NCBI GenBank assembly: GCA_003254905.1 | Contig: QANU01073503.1 | Span: forward strand, 443,694-507,693 | Reading direction: 5' to 3' | DNA length: 64,000 nt | Source: Nissolia schottii | Taxonomy: Eukaryota > Streptophyta > Magnoliopsida > Fabales > Fabaceae | In this document: positions 60,601 through 64,000 of the stretch, piece after piece | How the letters are laid out: the number at the start of each line of letters is the position of its first letter | Position numbering within the stretch: position 1 is the first letter of the stretch | The notes under the pieces: generated by a model | Seen by the model: only the letters and a program-made list of their open reading frames with translations | Database searches by the model: none | What the model was told of the DNA's origin: nothing | Translations under genes and position numbers: made by a program

Positions 60601-63600
60601 AAGTGCTTCTATTGATGCAGAGAAATCCATGATCTCCAAGGTTGACACTTTTCTTTCTCATTTAACTTCTGAAATAGTTAACATTTTATGTAATATTAAC
60701 CATTTTCTTTCATAAATACAGTTAAAGACTGAGTGTGGCAGCCAGTTCACAAACAAACTGGAAGGAATGTTTAAGGTATGTTTATGTGAATCAATTTATT
60801 ACTCCATTTGTTTTATTCCATTAGTGGATACCTACCATAGTTTTTCCCATCACTCATTGAGAATATGTACCTGGTGAGAAATTCTCTCTATCGCCCTTGG
60901 TCACGATTAAGATCCAACTTTGAGAATATCATAAATTTCTTTTCTGCCTTATAAAGTATTTTTTCTTTATAAATTCATTGCAACAAAGAGTCAAGAGCAA
61001 TATTCAACATGGTTTCAGAAAATGAGTTAAGAGAAAATAGCTCTTCTTCCAGTGCATACTTCTGTCTAAAATCTACAGTATATAAAGGATATGCAGCAAT
61101 TGTGTAGTGGTCCCCCATAAGAAATGACCAATCACTCATATTTTCGACAGGTTGAATGAACAAATATTTTGATAGCTTTCTTTGATAAAGTCTATTTATA
61201 GTGATGTCATGTGCGAGTCATGTATGACTACTATAGGAATAACATGATCTGACCTGCTTTTTGAATTGCTATAGCTTTTGTTCATAGATTCTTACAAATA
61301 TGCAAACATTTTTTTAACTCAGGACATTGAATTATCAAAAGAAATAAACGAATCCTTCAAACAGTCATCCCAGGCAAGGACAAAACTCCCATCAGTGATT
61401 GAAATGAGTGTTCATGTCCTGACAACAGGGTAATCTTTGGATTTTTCACTTCTTAGTTGTAGTGTTTGATAATTTTACGCTTCGTTGTTCCAACAAATTT
61501 AATTGGAATTGTTGGAGGAGTGCAGGTACTGGCCAACATATCCACCAATGGATGTTAGACTTCCTCATGAATTGAACGTTTACCAGGTTCAGCACAAGCC
61601 GTGATTGAACGCGCTCTAACTTTTAGTGGCCTTGATACTGAGTGACCCACCTGACATGGTCCTTTCCTTTCCTTTATTCTTCCTTCAGGATATTTTCAGA
61701 GAGTTCTATCTAAGCAAATACAGTGGAAGGCGTCTGATGTGGCAAAATTCATTAGGTCACTGTGTCTTAAAGGCAGAGTTTCCTAAAGGGAAAAAGGAGT
61801 TGGCAGTCTCCCTGTTTCAGGTTGGCCTTCCAAAAATATATCGTTTTTATTGTGTACACTCTCTTTATTTGTGTTGCTGTCTATCTCATGTTGCGCACAC
61901 TTTTTTGGTGGATTAATTGTGCATACCCGGTTGTGCTCCAGACTGTTGTTCTGATGCTATTCAATGATGCTGAGAAACTAAGCTTTCAAGATATCAAGGA
62001 CTCTACTAGTATTGAGGACAAGGAACTGAGAAGAACTCTGCAATCACTTGCTTGTGGAAAAGTTCGTGTCCTACAGAAGGTATGTTTGTAATCAATTGCA
62101 GAATGGACAGCGTATAAAATTTCTTTGTAATTATGGCCCTGTTTAGTTTCCTAATGTTGAATCTCTTTGATGTGAACATGCAACAGTTTCCAAAGGGTAG
62201 AGATGTGGAGGATGATGACTCATTTGTTTTTAATGATGGGTTTACAGCTCCTCTTTACCGTATAAAGGTATCACACCTCCATTGCTTAGATAACATGAGG
62301 CAACAGATTAAATGAATTCCAGACTTTCATTTGTGTTTTAATTGCACTTACCAGAGTTTACAATTATGCTTGTAGTTCGGTCCTCTAAATTTATAGTTAT
62401 AAGGTTGTCTTTCAAACAAACTTTGGTGTCACGGCATGCAGGTGAATGCAATTCAGTTGAAGGAGACCGTGGAGGAGAACACAAGCACCACTGAAAGAGT
62501 TTTCCAAGACCGTCAATATCAGGTCATTTTTCTTTTCTCAAAAGCCTCCTTTAAGCTCAGACTTCAGAGGCCTACTGTACATGAGAATGTATTGCACTAT
62601 CAAATCCATGAGAATCTTGTATGCTTGGGCATCACAAAGCGAATTTACTTTCTCTAGCTTTACATCCCAGATGCGTAGGTTTATTCAATGCTGTGTCACA
62701 ATGATTATGATCTAACATATTTTTGTTGGCTGGGTTCATTGCAGGTTGATGCTGCTATTGTGAGGATAATGAAGACTAGGAAAGTGCTTAGTCACACCCT
62801 TCTTATTACTGAACTCTTCCAACAGGTGAAATCATTACCACCCTTAATTTATTTAATCCAATCGAATATGTGTGAACTCCCTAGTAGTTCCATTACAAAC
62901 AAATGTGCTGGTCTTCTAATGAGTGTTCTAGCCTTGGTTATAGACAAGGCTACTTTGTGGAGTTACTACTTGATAGCATGGTTGTTAAATTCTTGAGTTA
63001 ACTCGTAAACTTTTACAAATTTACAATTTTACTACACCAAACAAGTTAACACTTATATAAACTCTTTTTTGCTAAACTCGTATAAGTTTAATTGAACTCT
63101 CAATTCTACTAGCGAGTTTACGAGTTAAAATCTACCTACGAGTTTACGAGTTTACCTTAAAATGTAAAAATTTTGTAACTTTGTTAGATACTTACCCAAC
63201 TTTGTTTATATTAGATAATATATATTGAGTTTATTTAGCTAATTTCATATATTTATCACAATTGAGCTATGTTTTATTGAATTATAAAATAATACAAATA
63301 CTGAATAAAATATGATATAACCACTAAGTGTCATGCATTAAGGTGTATTTTATAATATTTCTTTCATTAATTTAATTTAAAGTTAATATTATTCAATTTC
63401 AATTATAAATACAATATTTAATCAAATTTAGTTCCTAATTATATTATTTATAACATATTTTTTTACGTATGTAAACTCATACGAATTTACGATTCGAGTT
63501 TGCTGAGACTCTATGAGTTTACTTAAACTCTCGAGTTTGACAACCTTGCTTGATAGTGTTAACAAATTCATTATGCTCACCAATGTTGTGTACAAGTGAT

Positions 63601-63811
63601 CACTTCTGGTGCAGACTGTTTTTGTCTGATTTTTTATTTTTTTTATTTTTTTACTTTTAATACTGATTTTAGGAATTTTTTTGTTTTGGGTGAACAGCTC
63701 AAATTTCCAATTAAACCAGCTGATTTGAAGAAAAGGATTGAAAGCTTGATCGACAGAGAGTATCTGGAGAGGGACAAGAACAACCCTCAAATATACAATT
63801 ACCTGGCATAG
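54663..63811 (+). CDS. CUL4: Cullin-4 (CUL4), 17 exons, complete
   Basis: Exons: 54663-54957, 55979-56094, 56202-56548, 57955-58135, 58355-58477, 58572-58859, 60260-60385, 60539-60640, 60722-60775, 61323-61429, 61526-61586, 61689-61820, 61942-62079, 62187-62267, 62442-62522, 62745-62825, 63698-63811. All junctions are GT-AG, frame is kept, and the product is 808 residues (the Arabidopsis protein is about 790). CUL4 is the scaffold of nuclear CRL4 ubiquitin ligases, binding DDB1 by its N-terminal cullin repeats and RBX1 by its C-terminal domain. Seen: a Ser-rich N-terminus with [13 protein letters not shown]; cullin repeats ([20 protein letters not shown]); the cullin homology domain from about residue 493 ([20 protein letters not shown]); and a winged-helix end with the NEDD8 site [18 protein letters not shown]754 (codon 62772-62774), finishing IYNYLA. 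An in-frame upstream ATG at 54564 would add 33 unlike residues and is disfavoured. Intron 16 holds a hAT insertion. Confidence 0.97.
62977..63548. mobile_element. Non-autonomous hAT element inside CUL4 intron 16
   Basis: A 572-bp insert lies between perfect 8-bp direct repeats CTTGATAG (62969-62976 and 63549-63556). The termini CATGGTTGTTAAATTCTTGA and, reversed, CAAGGTTGTCAAACTCGAGA match over most of about 22 bp. Subterminal regions repeat ACTCGTAAAC/GTTTACGAGT motifs on both sides. CA-starting ends and an 8-bp duplication identify hAT. Splice sites of intron 16 (62826-63697) lie outside it, so the gene should still splice. Confidence 0.88.
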
Positions 63812-64000
63812 TATGTTTTTCCTCGTTTCACATTCCAAAGTCTCTTTTTAAANTCTCGACAATTGTACTTTATTGTAAAGCATAATTTTTCCCTTGAATC
63901 TTTTTTCCTTAAATTTTTCTGCGGAACTCAAAATTGTTGTCCAAAATGGTCCGAGATATTTAAAGGAATTGACAGTAACCAGGTTCTTCCTTTCCATTCC
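63812..64000. other. CUL4 3' untranslated region and flank
   Basis: This follows the CUL4 stop codon directly. It contains one ambiguous base at 63853. No polyadenylation signal stands out before the window ends. Confidence 0.5.

Overview
This is a nuclear chromosomal segment of a flowering plant. The genes are split by GT-AG introns, intergenic DNA is very AT-rich, and all five supportable genes belong to plant families. The families and the repeat types (fold-back elements starting GGGTTAA, hAT-type miniature elements) suggest a legume, but the genus cannot be fixed by reading. There are two assembly gaps (11647-11816 and 25978-26535) and one stray N (63853).

Genes, left to right: (1) 10309-11504 (+), a three-exon gibberellin 2-oxidase of the C19-GA class. 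(2) 23789-25684 (-), an intronless PLS/E-type pentatricopeptide repeat protein. (3) 30891-32930 (-), a three-exon GPI-anchored glucan endo-1,3-beta-glucosidase (GH17) whose membrane-anchor signal lies on a tiny separate last exon. (4) 49045-49416 (-), a small intronless VQ-motif protein. (5) 54663-63811 (+), a complete 17-exon CUL4 gene giving an 808-residue cullin with its neddylation lysine. These are unrelated housekeeping or regulatory genes (hormone turnover, organelle RNA processing, cell-wall callose, stress signalling, ubiquitin ligation). Nothing suggests a cluster or joint pathway.

The rest is transposon-rich intergenic DNA. Elements with readable boundaries are: three non-autonomous hAT elements with full or near-full 8-bp target duplications (14480-14984, 46122-46881, and 62977-63548 inside the last CUL4 intron); a fourth hAT-like family with one full copy (35770-36380) and one cut by the window start; a solo LTR with TGTTAC/GTAACA ends and a 5-bp duplication (39207-39853), which itself carries a small insertion; a 5'-truncated LINE with a 12-bp duplication (20591-20775); two large GGGTTAA-type fold-back elements (18515-19047, 25726-26783); Stowaway-like elements; two local MITE families with three and two copies; a decayed hAT transposase gene (7130-7880); and an exact 80-bp x 5 minisatellite (48206-48605).

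I found no CRISPR, operon-like or otherwise clearly new biological system. The most interesting items concern genome structure: the CUL4 intron insertion, the nested solo LTR, the palindrome whose loop is an assembly gap, and the minisatellite that seems to grow out of a fold-back repeat family.
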